Source of the DNA: Neobacillus cucumis
GTDB taxonomy: Bacteria; Bacillota; Bacilli; Bacillales_B; DSM-18226
Reading direction: 5' to 3'
Length of the DNA: 18,018 bases
Assembly: GCF_023715505.1 (NCBI RefSeq)
Contig: NZ_JAMBOH010000052.1
Span: 1-18,018 of the forward strand
The stretch's first letter is position 1. Every line of letters starts with the position of its first letter. The translations under genes and the position numbers were made by a program. Of the stretch, positions 1 to 6,403 are shown one piece after another. The notes under the pieces were generated by a model. That model had not been told where the DNA came from, ran no database searches, and saw only the letters and a program-made list of their open reading frames with translations.

Positions 1-2
1 TA

Positions 3-95
3 GTGGATTTGGACGGGTTACCACCTGACTTATTCATTATAAAGGACTTTTTCTTTGCACAAAATAAAATTAGTGAAGATTTAGAGTGTTTTTAA
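3..95 (+). pseudogene. C-terminal scrap of an unidentified protein at the window edge
   Basis: An open frame enters from the left edge and stops at the TAA of 93-95, giving about 30 residues that contain LPPDLFIIKDFF. The peptide looks protein-like (hydrophobic and acidic blocks), but I recognise no family. It may be the true 3' end of a gene lying to the left of the window or part of the same decayed stretch as the next entry. No ribosome binding site or start is visible. Confidence 0.25.
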
Positions 96-129
96 TATTG
101 AAATTTAATTAACGCAACACTAGTGATGA

Positions 130-293
130 AAAGATTAAAAATTATTTTCTGAAAAAGCTTCTATTTAAATCAAAAAATATTGCTAATGCTCCAAAAGAAA
201 TATATACCGTAACACAAGGTGAGTGACAATGTGGGAAATTCCACTGTTTCCACTGAAACAATTACCGTGAAGCATGACAATTCCAGTAAGTAA
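130..293 (+). pseudogene. Decayed coding remnant, frameshifted, unknown function
   Basis: Between about 150 and 226 one frame reads KSKNIANAPKEIYTVTQGE and then stops (TGA). Shifting frame right at that stop continues as DNVGNSTVSTETITVKHDNS and ends at TAA 291-293, followed eight bases later by a strong terminator. The Thr/Val/Asn-rich composition would suit the end of a secreted or surface protein, but that is inference. No intact start or ribosome binding site is seen. The rest of 1-615 holds only this, the preceding scrap, the terminator, a degenerate repeat and the IS110 leader. Confidence 0.3.
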
Positions 294-300
294 AATGGAT

Positions 301-340
301 AAAAGCAGTGATACGCATACTATCACTGCTTTTATTATTT
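301..340 (+). terminator. Rho-independent terminator, 13-bp perfect stem
   Basis: AAAAGCAGTGATA (301-313) pairs perfectly with TATCACTGCTTTT (321-333) around a 7-base loop, followed by an AT-rich T run. The A-run on the left means it could work in both directions. It marks the end of the decayed transcription unit to its left. Confidence 0.85.
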
Positions 341-417
341 ATTAAAATTAGAAAATTGTATGCCCCCAACCAGCCTCAATCATGTATCTACAAGTAGGGG
401 CAACCTTGACTTATTAT

Positions 418-512
418 TCCAATCAAACGAATATATGAAAAAAATGTAAAACAATTTTACACTAATGTTATAGTGAAAAAATGGTTTTGATTGGAGCATT
501 CCTGTAATGAAG
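418..512 (+). repeat. Degenerate copy of the small-ORF / thioredoxin junction (partner at 5632-5730)
   Basis: This stretch aligns with 5632-5730. Both read, in one frame, PIK..(Y)EKNVK.FY.NVIVK before a TGA, and differ by a whole-codon indel (one extra codon here) and mostly conservative substitutions, so the repeat was once coding. The likeness continues past the stop through a GGAG ribosome binding site to an ATG GAR start region (here ATG at 508). The copy here is cut off by the IS110 leader. The simplest reading is a second, destroyed copy of the locus at 5521-6039. Confidence 0.55.
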
Positions 513-536
513 AAATTTGAGGTTTGAAAGAAGAAA

Positions 537-611
537 AGTCCTCTTGGTAGAATACGAGGTGTCCGGTAGCTGCGCAGCGACAAGGACCCTTAATGATTAC
601 CAAGGAGGACT
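537..611 (+). promoter_or_regulatory. Leader hairpin sequestering the IS110 transposase ribosome binding site
   Basis: Bases 537-549 (AGTCCTCTTGGTA) pair with 598-611 with one bulged G at 604, giving a 13-bp stem that buries the AAGGAGG at 602-608. Inside it, GTCC 561-564 pairs with GGAC 584-587 and caps a GCTGCGCAGC palindrome at 569-578. Such a fold would keep read-through transcripts from being translated. In IS110-group elements the segment upstream of the recombinase gene encodes the bridge (seek) RNA, so part of that RNA could also lie here; I cannot define its loops. Confidence 0.55.
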
Positions 612-615
612 CAAA

Positions 616-1161
616 ATGAATTATAACCAAAATCGAAAAATATCTCAAATTACTTCTTCAACTCTCATCATTGGTGTTGATATTGCTAAACACAAACATG
701 TAGCCCGGGCTCAGGATTTCAGAGGAATCGAATTTGGGAAATCCCTCACCTTTGAAAACAAGGAACATGGCTTCCAATCTCTTGAACAGTGGTTCCAGTT
801 TCTTTTAAACAAATACGACATGTCTGATGTAATCATTGGAATGGAGCCAACTGGCCATTATTGGCTAAATTTAGCCTATTATCTTAAGGGCAAAGGTATT
901 AAGTTCGTAATCGTAAATCCGATGCATGTTAAGAAAAGCAAAGAATTAGACGATAACTCCCCAACGAAAAATGACGTAAAAGATGCAAAGGTTATTGCGC
1001 AATTAGTTAAAGACGGAAGATACGCCGAACCAAACCTGCCAGAGGGCATTTATGCCCAGCTTAGGGAGGGCATGAAATTACACGATCTTCTCTCATCTGA
1101 CCTTCAATCAGCGCAAGGGCAAGTTCATAACTGGATTGACCGGCATTTTCCTATCCATTAG
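616..1161 (+). pseudogene. IS110-family transposase, truncated after the DEDD catalytic domain
   Basis: IS110 recombinases join a RuvC-like DEDD N-terminal domain to a C-terminal Transposase_20 domain carrying a catalytic serine, and insert using a bridge RNA. The start is the ATG at 616, seven bases after AAGGAGG, rather than upstream ATGs without a ribosome binding site. All four acidic residues are visible: D22 (IIGVDIAKHKH), E77 (IGMEPTGHYW), D120 and D123 (KNDVKDAKVIAQL). The frame ends at residue 181 just after VHNWIDRHFPI, where full-length members run on to roughly 400 residues, so the serine domain is missing and the sequence after 1161 shows no trace of it. The element is therefore presumably inactive. 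It lies in a region of gene scraps and begins beside a degenerate copy of the thioredoxin locus. Confidence 0.85.
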
Positions 1162-1215
1162 GTTATTATTCTAGTTTTAGCATATAAAAGATGAAGATTA
1201 ATAGCTTTCAATAAA

Positions 1216-1250
1216 GGGGCGATTGTTCAATAGGTGCAGTCGCTTTCCTT
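1216..1250 (+). terminator. Terminator-like hairpin with dispersed tail repeat
   Basis: GCGATTG (1219-1225) pairs with CAGTCGC (1237-1243) with one G-T pair, followed by TTTCCTT. The tail running to 1276 (CTTGTTCTGATTGG.. TTTAGTTGAATAAT) resembles the tail of the hairpin at 2366, so the two may be copies of one small dispersed element. No gene is seen between 1162 and 1338. Confidence 0.4.
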
Positions 1251-1338
1251 GTTCTGATTGGTGGTTTAGTTGAATAATGACCCCAGCTTCTGAATAATAC
1301 AATAAAAAGGAAATCCAATAAAACGGGAGTGTTGTACC

Positions 1339-2100
1339 TTGAATGTACTGGTTACTGGTTCGTCAGGACAACTAGGTTCCACTTTGATTAAGCAGCTAAA
1401 CGGTTCTGATTATCAAGTTAAACTAACTTCAAGAAAAAAACCAGAAGGAATCGAACATTTTGAATGGGTTTATAGCGATTTATTGACTGGTGAAGGCATA
1501 GAAGAAGCAATTAAAGATATAGATGTAATCATTCACGCAGCAACAAGCCCGATTAAAAATTCAAAAATGGTGGAGGTTTCAGGTTTTAAGGAGTTTATAG
1601 GGAAACTGCATCACATAAAACATTTTATTTATCCGTCCATTGTTGGGATTGATGAAATACCATTTAAGTATTATCAGCAAAAATATGAAGCAGAAAATTT
1701 GTTGAAAAATAGTTCAATTCCTCATACCATTGTCCGTGCCACCCAGTTCCACCATTTTGTAGAAAATATATTTATATCTAAACCTCTATTTAAAAGATAT
1801 ATTATTCCGGGAAACGTTAAATTTCAAAGTGTGGATGTTAGTGAATTTGCCAATCATCTAATAGGTTTAGTGGATAAAAATCCACAAGGAAGAGCAGATG
1901 ATTTTGCTGGGCCAGATATTATGACTTTAAGAGAAATGGCTGAACTGAAAATCAACATAAATAATGAACCAAATAAAGTTTTAAGCATTTCTTTACCAGG
2001 AAAACTGCACAAATCTTTCTCTGAGGGTAAAAATACAAATCCTATACGAAAAATGGGGAACATTACATTCGAGGAATATCTACTTAATAAGATGGTTTAA
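1339..2100 (+). CDS. NmrA-like / atypical SDR NAD(P)-binding protein
   Basis: This is a 253-residue Rossmann-fold protein of the extended/atypical short-chain dehydrogenase type, similar to NmrA-like and SDR_a5 proteins that bind NAD(P)H as redox sensors or act as oxidoreductases. The N-terminus has the dinucleotide motif TGSSGQLG (residues 6-13), then a second strand ending at TSRKKP, an acidic switch region (YSDLLTGEG) and the HAATSP strand. A KYEAENLLKNSSIPHTIVRA segment near residue 120 is characteristic of this group and replaces the classical YxxxK region. The start is TTG at 1339, ten bases after GGGAG. The gene stands alone between hairpins. The substrate cannot be predicted; a role as quinone or NADPH sensor is as likely as catalysis. 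Confidence 0.8.
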   Translation: MNVLVTGSSGQLGSTLIKQLNGSDYQVKLTSRKKPEGIEHFEWVYSDLLTGEGIEEAIKDIDVIIHAATSPIKNSKMVEVSGFKEFIGKLHHIKHFIYPSIVGIDEIPFKYYQQKYEAENLLKNSSIPHTIVRATQFHHFVENIFISKPLFKRYIIPGNVKFQSVDVSEFANHLIGLVDKNPQGRADDFAGPDIMTLREMAELKININNEPNKVLSISLPGKLHKSFSEGKNTNPIRKMGNITFEEYLLNKMV

Positions 2101-2110
2101 AGATTTTGAA

Positions 2111-2140
2111 GGGAGGTTCGAGGCAACCTTTTATTATACC
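2111..2140 (+). terminator. Weak terminator after the NmrA-like gene
   Basis: AGGTT (2114-2118) pairs with AACCT (2125-2129) around a 6-base loop, followed by TTTATTAT. The stem is short, so termination would be partial. Confidence 0.35.
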
Positions 2141-2159
2141 TTTAAATTGTGTGAATCAC

Positions 2160-2329
2160 TTCACTTAAACAAACGGGGGCAAGAGATAAAAAATGGTAGG
2201 CTGCGAGATCCGCTAACGGGAGTACAGTTCAAGAAGGAACTTCTGTAAGATACGCCATACACTATGACCGCTGAGGAAATGGGTTATCAAAAGTATTTAG
2301 ACAAATGGAAAAAGCAAGAATTTTTTTAA
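2160..2329 (+). pseudogene. Remnant of an unidentified gene (in-frame stop)
   Basis: One frame reads NKRGQEIKNGRLRDPLTG.. then VQFKKELL, hits a TAA at 2246-2248, and resumes as DTPYTMTAEEMGYQKYLDKW, ending KKQEFF at TAA 2327-2329. The charged, aromatic C-terminal end looks like a genuine protein terminus. No start codon with a ribosome binding site is visible. The family is not recognised. Apart from this and the hairpins at 2111 and 2366, I see nothing in 2101-2568. Confidence 0.35.
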
Positions 2330-2365
2330 TCTTAATCAACCTAACTGTGTGCAATAGTTATAATT

Positions 2366-2395
2366 AGCTGCCAGTGTGGTGGCTTTTTCTTCTTG
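2366..2395 (+). terminator. Terminator-like hairpin
   Basis: AGCTGCCA (2366-2373) pairs with TGGTGGCT (2377-2384), two of the eight pairs being G-T, around a GTG loop, followed by TTTTCTTCTT. It sits 37 bases after the remnant ending at 2329. The following sequence to about 2422 resembles the tail after the hairpin at 1216. Confidence 0.5.
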
Positions 2396-2568
2396 TACTA
2401 ACTGGCAATTTAGTTGAACAATCGTAATTAGTTTTTTTAGACAATCCGGACAGTTTGTTGAAGAGTTAAAGTACCTGTTGGCAGATAATTATAGGAAGTA
2501 ACGCATTTCTTAAATAAAATTAGTCCATAATATAATGGCTGAAAATTTATTGTAATAGGATGTTGTAA

Positions 2569-3081
2569 ATGTACATTTTTGTACGCATGTTGTTATGGGT
2601 TCTTGCTGCATGGCGTTGGGGAGATTGGCGGAACTGGAAGGAATATCAGTCCACCTTTCTCTTTGTCATTCTGCTGGACCTTTTATATAACTTTCTTACA
2701 TATAATTATCCGTTGTGGGTATATGACCCAACCGATATTATTCCAAATCATACTTTGAACAATCTGCTTGTATCATTTATTTCTTATCCAGCCGTTGTGT
2801 TTATATATTTAGGACGGTATCCAACTGGATGGGTAAAACAGGTTGCCTGGATCATCTTCTGGGTGACTCTTTTTTCTATCGTCGAGTTAGTAAATTACAA
2901 AATGGATTTAATGAGTTACCATAATGGTTGGAATTTCGGGTGGTCTGTGCTTTTTTATCTTGTTCAATTGCCTTTTATACAGCTCCATTACAAAAAGCCA
3001 TTATTAGCCTATGGGCTGTCTGTACTGATCATTGTAGGACTATTATTACTCTTTAAAGTCCCTGTTAGCAAAATGAAATAA
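2569..3081 (+). CDS. CBO0543-type integral membrane protein
   Basis: This is a 170-residue, very hydrophobic protein with about five membrane segments. I recognise the opening pattern (RMLLWVLAAWRWGDWRNWKEYQ, then LLDLLYNFLTYNYPLW) as that of the CBO0543 family, small membrane proteins common in Bacillaceae and clostridia, often in several copies per genome. Their biochemical role is unknown. Charged residues are confined to short loops and the basic tail (KVPVSKMK), which suggests a cytoplasmic C-terminus. The ATG at 2569 follows AGGA at about 2557-2560; a TATAAT at 2531-2536 is a possible -10 but has no good -35. It converges on the MFS gene, with only 15 bases between the two stops and no terminator there. 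Confidence 0.75.
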   Translation: MYIFVRMLLWVLAAWRWGDWRNWKEYQSTFLFVILLDLLYNFLTYNYPLWVYDPTDIIPNHTLNNLLVSFISYPAVVFIYLGRYPTGWVKQVAWIIFWVTLFSIVELVNYKMDLMSYHNGWNFGWSVLFYLVQLPFIQLHYKKPLLAYGLSVLIIVGLLLLFKVPVSKMK

Positions 3082-3096
3082 ATCTCAGTGTGCTTC

Positions 3097-4305
3097 TTAA
3101 TGAATATGTGACATGGTCCTTCTATTCATACCAATATGATTAATACTATACACCCATAATGCATTTAGCAGTAATAAAGCACTCGTAGTAAAGAACACAT
3201 AATGAATGCCAAAGAATGCGGCCATTTGCCCGCCTAATACAGATCCTCCGAGAGTGCCAATATACTGTGCAGATTGATTATACCCGAAAATACGGCCAAC
3301 AATTTCATCTGGTGCACTTTTTCGGACAAGGTTGTTAATGGATGGCAATAATCCAGCTGTCGCAAGTCCAAGACAGAAGCGCAGTCCCATGAGTTCCCAT
3401 GGTGTTTTTACAAATGCTTGGGGAATAAAGATAATTCCTGCAGCAATAAGTGCCCCGATCAATATTTTTCTTGAACCAATCCGGTCAGCAAGCTTACCTA
3501 ATCGTGGAGCAGCGATTACATTGGCTAAACCGGCAGCAGCCACCACCATTCCCGCTATCATAGATAAATGGGTTGCATGTGGTGATAATTCTTTTACATA
3601 AACAGTAATTAATGGCTGAATGGACATATTGGCAATTTGCAAAATAAATGTGCTAGCAAACAATGAAATGAGCAATCTCGTATCAGGAACTAGCTTCCAA
3701 ACTTGGTTAAAGGCTAACGGTGTTTTATGAACAGGTGTAAATTCTTCTTTTACCAAAAATAGAACGGCAAAGAAGCCGATTAACAATAACACGCTTGTTA
3801 CCACAAAACAGCTTCGAATTCCAAAGAATTCTGTAATAATTCCCCCCATTAAAGGACCTAGAAGTCCGCCGCTGACGGAGCCTGTTGAAAGTGTACCGAG
3901 TGCCCAGCCTGAATTTTTCTTCGGTGTTTGTGTTGCAACTAATGTAACCGATGCAGAAATGTAACCGGAAACGGCCCCCATTAGCATCCGTAATGCGAGC
4001 AATTCATAAACGTTTTGTACAAATGCCATCATAAAAACGACAATGGCCATTCCAAGGCTTGCACGGAGTAACATTAGTTTTCTGCCCTTTTTATCTGCAA
4101 GTTTTCCCCATATAGGCGAAACAATGGCTGAGATTAAAAAGGTTGAACCAAAAATCAATCCAGACCATTTTTCAATATCGGAAGTTGCGTGTACTCCTAG
4201 CTGATCGATATATAAAGGTAGCATAGGGGATATTTGACTCATCCCAGCGGCGGTCACAAATGAACCGAACCAACAAACAATTAAATTTCTTTTCCAATTC
4301 TCCAT
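3097..4305 (-). CDS. MFS drug-efflux transporter (MdtG/PmrA/YfmO-like)
   Basis: This 402-residue major facilitator protein has 12 predicted membrane helices in two six-helix halves. Motif A lies between helices 2 and 3 (WGKLADKKGRKLMLLR) and a copy of it in the second half (LGKLADRIGSRKILIG). The antiporter motif C appears in helix 5 (SVSGGLLGPLMGG), which marks drug:H+ antiporters of 12 helices, so export of a hydrophobic or amphipathic compound is the likely job. The start ATG (4305-4303) follows AAAGGTG at a good distance. It is divergently transcribed from a LysR regulator 143 bp away, the usual arrangement of an efflux pump with its activator. The substrate cannot be read from sequence. 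Confidence 0.85.
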   Translation of the reverse strand: MENWKRNLIVCWFGSFVTAAGMSQISPMLPLYIDQLGVHATSDIEKWSGLIFGSTFLISAIVSPIWGKLADKKGRKLMLLRASLGMAIVVFMMAFVQNVYELLALRMLMGAVSGYISASVTLVATQTPKKNSGWALGTLSTGSVSGGLLGPLMGGIITEFFGIRSCFVVTSVLLLIGFFAVLFLVKEEFTPVHKTPLAFNQVWKLVPDTRLLISLFASTFILQIANMSIQPLITVYVKELSPHATHLSMIAGMVVAAAGLANVIAAPRLGKLADRIGSRKILIGALIAAGIIFIPQAFVKTPWELMGLRFCLGLATAGLLPSINNLVRKSAPDEIVGRIFGYNQSAQYIGTLGGSVLGGQMAAFFGIHYVFFTTSALLLLNALWVYSINHIGMNRRTMSHIH

Positions 4306-4360
4306 ATAAACACCTTTCTTATTATTTAGAATTTATTTCGACTTCCAAAGTAATTTATAT

Positions 4361-4410
4361 TCCTAATCATACTCCTAATAATTGATAACGACTAATATAT
4401 ATATTACTAT
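4361..4410 (+). promoter_or_regulatory. Divergent control region of the MFS/LysR pair, with candidate LysR-gene promoter
   Basis: TTGATA (4382-4387) and TACTAT (4405-4410) are separated by 17 bases, a plausible sigma-A promoter for the LysR gene. Just upstream, TCCTAAT occurs twice with a 12-base period (4361-4367 and 4373-4379), a candidate LysR contact site between the two genes. Both points are pattern matches only. Confidence 0.4.
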
Positions 4411-4448
4411 TTGCTTATAGGTTGAGGACTATCAATAGAGGTGGACAA

Positions 4449-5330
4449 ATGGATTTCTTACAGTTAAGATATTTTCAAACCGTTGCCGATTTTGAACATA
4501 TGACAAGGGCTGCCAAAGAGCTTAGGATTGCACAACCATCACTAAGCCAAACCATTTCTCGTTTAGAGGAAGAGCTGGGTTTTTCCCTTTTTGATCGAGA
4601 GGGAAGGAATATTAAACTAAATCAATTTGGGGAAATTTTTTTAAAAGGAGTAGATCGGGCTTTTTCTGAATTAGAATCTGCCCAGCTTGAGATGGCGGAA
4701 CTCGCAGGAGAGAGCAGGAATCAAATTTCACTTTCGGTCATGCATATCCCATTATTGCCGAATATCATTAGTCAATTTCGTAAGACCTATCCATTCGTCA
4801 ATTTTCAAGTAAGTTTGCATTCTCCTTTGCGGCTTGTGGAACAATTGGAAAAAGGGGAAATCGATTTATGTGTTACTTACTTTCCTATTGAGAAAGAAGG
4901 GATCAGCTGGATTGATCTAATGGAAGATGAAGTATTCCTCGTAGTCCCAGATACCCATCGCTTGGCTAGGAGAGATAGCATTCAGTTAAAGGAAGTGGCA
5001 GATGAACAATTTATTCACAGAGAGCCGACCAATCCCTTCAGAATGCTAACAGATGGTTTTTGTGAAAAAGCAGGGTTCACACCGAAAATCGCCTTTGAAC
5101 TCGAAGAACCGGGATCCATTCATCACTATGTAGAGGAGGGATTGGGTATATCCTTTTTAACCGAGCATACCCTTCGCTATTCACACTATGAAAAAATTGT
5201 TCCGTTGCACATTGAACAGCCTGTCTGTACAAGAACTATAGGAATGGCATGGAAAACGGAGCGGTATACTTCAAAGGTCGTTCGGGAATTCCGGGAATTT
5301 ATGATTGGGTATTTTAAGGAATTAAGCTAA
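4449..5330 (+). CDS. LysR-family transcriptional regulator
   Basis: This 293-residue regulator has the N-terminal winged helix-turn-helix of the LysR family (residues 1-60: MDFLQLRYFQTVADFEHMTR, recognition helix around AQPSLSQTISRLEEELG, wing at LFDREGR), a linker helix, and a two-lobed periplasmic-binding-like effector domain to the end. The start chosen is ATG 4449 with AGGTGG at 4439-4444; an in-frame ATG nine codons upstream lacks both a ribosome binding site and family similarity. It faces the MFS transporter, which it most likely controls in response to a small ligand, and may repress itself. A terminator follows at 5406. Confidence 0.85.
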   Translation: MDFLQLRYFQTVADFEHMTRAAKELRIAQPSLSQTISRLEEELGFSLFDREGRNIKLNQFGEIFLKGVDRAFSELESAQLEMAELAGESRNQISLSVMHIPLLPNIISQFRKTYPFVNFQVSLHSPLRLVEQLEKGEIDLCVTYFPIEKEGISWIDLMEDEVFLVVPDTHRLARRDSIQLKEVADEQFIHREPTNPFRMLTDGFCEKAGFTPKIAFELEEPGSIHHYVEEGLGISFLTEHTLRYSHYEKIVPLHIEQPVCTRTIGMAWKTERYTSKVVREFREFMIGYFKELS

Positions 5331-5405
5331 ATGTAGCATGGGTATTTTAGGAAATATGTAGGGGTTTGCTATACATAACAACCCCAAATCAGTTCTTGAG
5401 GGATG

Positions 5406-5447
5406 AGGAGGGACGATTGCCTGTCGACGACCTCCTTTTCTATTTTG
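5406..5447 (+). terminator. Terminator after the LysR gene
   Basis: AGGAGG (5406-5411) pairs with CCTCCT (5431-5436), with an inner CGA/TCG pairing at 5414-5416 and 5424-5426, followed by TTTTCTATTTT. Confidence 0.65.
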
Positions 5448-5520
5448 GTTCTAAGTCATGTTATAGTATTAAAGTAAATTAAATCAAAAAAAAATTATCA
5501 GCTGTAAAAGGAGCAAGAGC

Positions 5521-5695
5521 ATGGATGGAGTAAAACAATCATAGAAATCCATTTATTTCAGGTGTGAAGACGCATGGGGATTTATTGAAGAGAACTCAAA
5601 CACGAAAAGCACTTGTAACTCGTTATTTTAATCCAATCAAATTTATTGAAAAAAATGTAAAACGATTTTACAATAATGTTATAGTAAAAATATGA
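5521..5695 (+). pseudogene. Frameshifted small basic protein gene
   Basis: An ATG at 5521 lies seven bases after AAAGGAG and reads MDGVKQS before a TAG. Skipping one base at that point opens a frame that continues NPFISGVKTHGDLLKRTQTR and then KALVTRYFNPIKFIEKNVKR, ending FYNNVIVKI with TGA at 5693-5695. The reconstructed protein is about 57 residues, strongly basic, with no membrane segment. A degenerate copy of its last third occurs at 418-490 with codon-preserving changes, which supports the frame. I do not recognise the family. It ends 20 bases before the thioredoxin start and was probably co-transcribed with it. Otherwise 5331-5715 holds only the LysR terminator. Confidence 0.5.
5646..5674 (+). 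promoter_or_regulatory. Candidate thioredoxin promoter with overlapping TnrA/GlnR-like palindrome
   Basis: TTGAAA (5646-5651) and TACAAT (5669-5674) are 17 bases apart, each one mismatch from the sigma-A consensus. A perfect inverted repeat, TGTAAAA-cga-TTTTACA (5656-5672), fills the spacer and enters the -10. It fits the TGTNA-N7-TNACA pattern of TnrA/GlnR boxes in Bacillus. The same bases also encode NVKRFY of the broken small gene, so the palindrome may be a codon coincidence. Confidence 0.35.
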
Positions 5696-5715
5696 ATTTG
5701 ATAGGAGGGATTATA

Positions 5716-6039
5716 ATGGAGGCGATTACTAACGTTGAAACATTTGATCAAGTGATTTCGAAGACTCAACCAGTTATCGTTAAGTTTTTTGCTGGTTGGT
5801 GCCCGGATTGCACGCGCATGAACATGTTCATTGATGAGGTCATTAAGGATTATCCTCAATATGAATGGTACGAAGTCAATCGTGACGATTTTCCGGAGTT
5901 AGCTGAAAAATATTCTGTCATGGGCATTCCGAGTTTGCTTATCTTCCAAAACGGAGAAAAACTTGCTCATTTACATAGTGCGAATGCCAAATCTCCAGAA
6001 CAAGTTAGAGAGTTTTTGGACGAACTGAATCAAAAATAA
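5716..6039 (+). CDS. ytpP: YtpP-like thioredoxin-family protein
   Basis: This 107-residue single-domain thioredoxin fold protein is cytoplasmic (no signal peptide). The redox motif is CPDC (C29-P30-D31-C32, in FFAGWCPDCTRMN) rather than the CGPC of general thioredoxin, and the cis-proline after GI at residue 72 is present (VMGIPSLLIF). Length and the CPDC motif match YtpP of Bacillus, a thioredoxin-like protein that resolves mixed disulfides with the low-molecular-weight thiol (bacillithiol) or assists thiol redox control. The start is ATG 5716 with AGGAGGG at 5703-5709; an in-frame ATG eight codons earlier lacks a ribosome binding site. It follows a broken small gene and ends in a strong terminator. 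A destroyed copy of its upstream region and start lies at 418-516. Confidence 0.85.
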   Translation: MEAITNVETFDQVISKTQPVIVKFFAGWCPDCTRMNMFIDEVIKDYPQYEWYEVNRDDFPELAEKYSVMGIPSLLIFQNGEKLAHLHSANAKSPEQVREFLDELNQK

Positions 6040-6046
6040 CATCGAT

Positions 6047-6074
6047 ACGACCAGAAATCTCTGGTCGTTTTTTT
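6047..6074 (+). terminator. Terminator after the thioredoxin gene
   Basis: ACGACCAGA (6047-6055) pairs perfectly with TCTGGTCGT (6060-6068) around a 4-base loop, followed by a run of T to 6074. Confidence 0.95.
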
Positions 6075-6086
6075 ATTTTAAAAAAA

Positions 6087-6359
6087 GGCTCTGTTATAAC
6101 TGAATGTAGATTCACTGTGATTAAAAAATAATCGGTAAAATTCCTCTTAAATTGGGAATACACATATGTTCCTTGAAAATAAAGGAAGTTTTTCCGTTTA
6201 TATGATCCAAATCTTTGGATTTTGCTTTATTTAGAGCGGTTAATCGGAATTTCTGAGCTTATATCTGCTTCGTAAGCTCTCACTATACATTAGCCGGAAA
6301 TTCTCCGCCTATGGATTCTCATACCTACACGAAAATCAACAATGAATGAAAACAGAGCC
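6087..6359. mobile_element. MITE-like or deleted IS element, 273 bp, no coding capacity
   Basis: The ends are inverted repeats: GGCTCTGTT at 6087-6095 and its complement AACAGAGCC at 6351-6359, with weaker pairing over about 26 bp (19 of 26 matching, ending in the GATT of TGTAGATT against TGTTGATT). GGCTCTGTT followed by ATTGTTGATT-like sequence is a recurring type of transposon end in Bacillaceae. The interior has no reading frame but several hairpins: ATCCAAA-tc-TTTGGAT (about 6206-6221) and GAGCTTA/TAAGCTC (about 6257-6281). Both flanks are A-rich, and no exact target duplication can be proved. It sits between the terminators of two convergent genes, a harmless site. It accounts for nearly all of the gene-free stretch 6040-6403. 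Confidence 0.65.
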
Positions 6360-6365
6360 TAAGAA

Positions 6366-6388
6366 AAAAACGATATTGTATCGGTTTT
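6366..6388 (-). terminator. Terminator of the 93-aa gene
   Basis: CGATA (6371-6375) pairs with TATCG (6379-6383) around TTG, flanked by AAAA and TTTT that extend the pairing. On the minus strand it is followed by a run of T. It lies 16 bases after the gene. Confidence 0.6.
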
Positions 6389-6403
6389 GATGTTATCATA
6401 GTG

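Noticed and set aside
1854..2063. Antisense open frame inside the NmrA-like gene
   Set aside because: It is a shadow of a well-supported gene with no ribosome binding site of its own.
5656..5672. Reading the thioredoxin palindrome as a cre site because of its central CG
   Set aside because: The spacing between TG and CG is five bases, not the four required by cre.
6079..6367. Target-site duplication around the 273-bp element
   Set aside because: Both flanks are A-rich and similar, but no exact duplicate of fixed length can be assigned.
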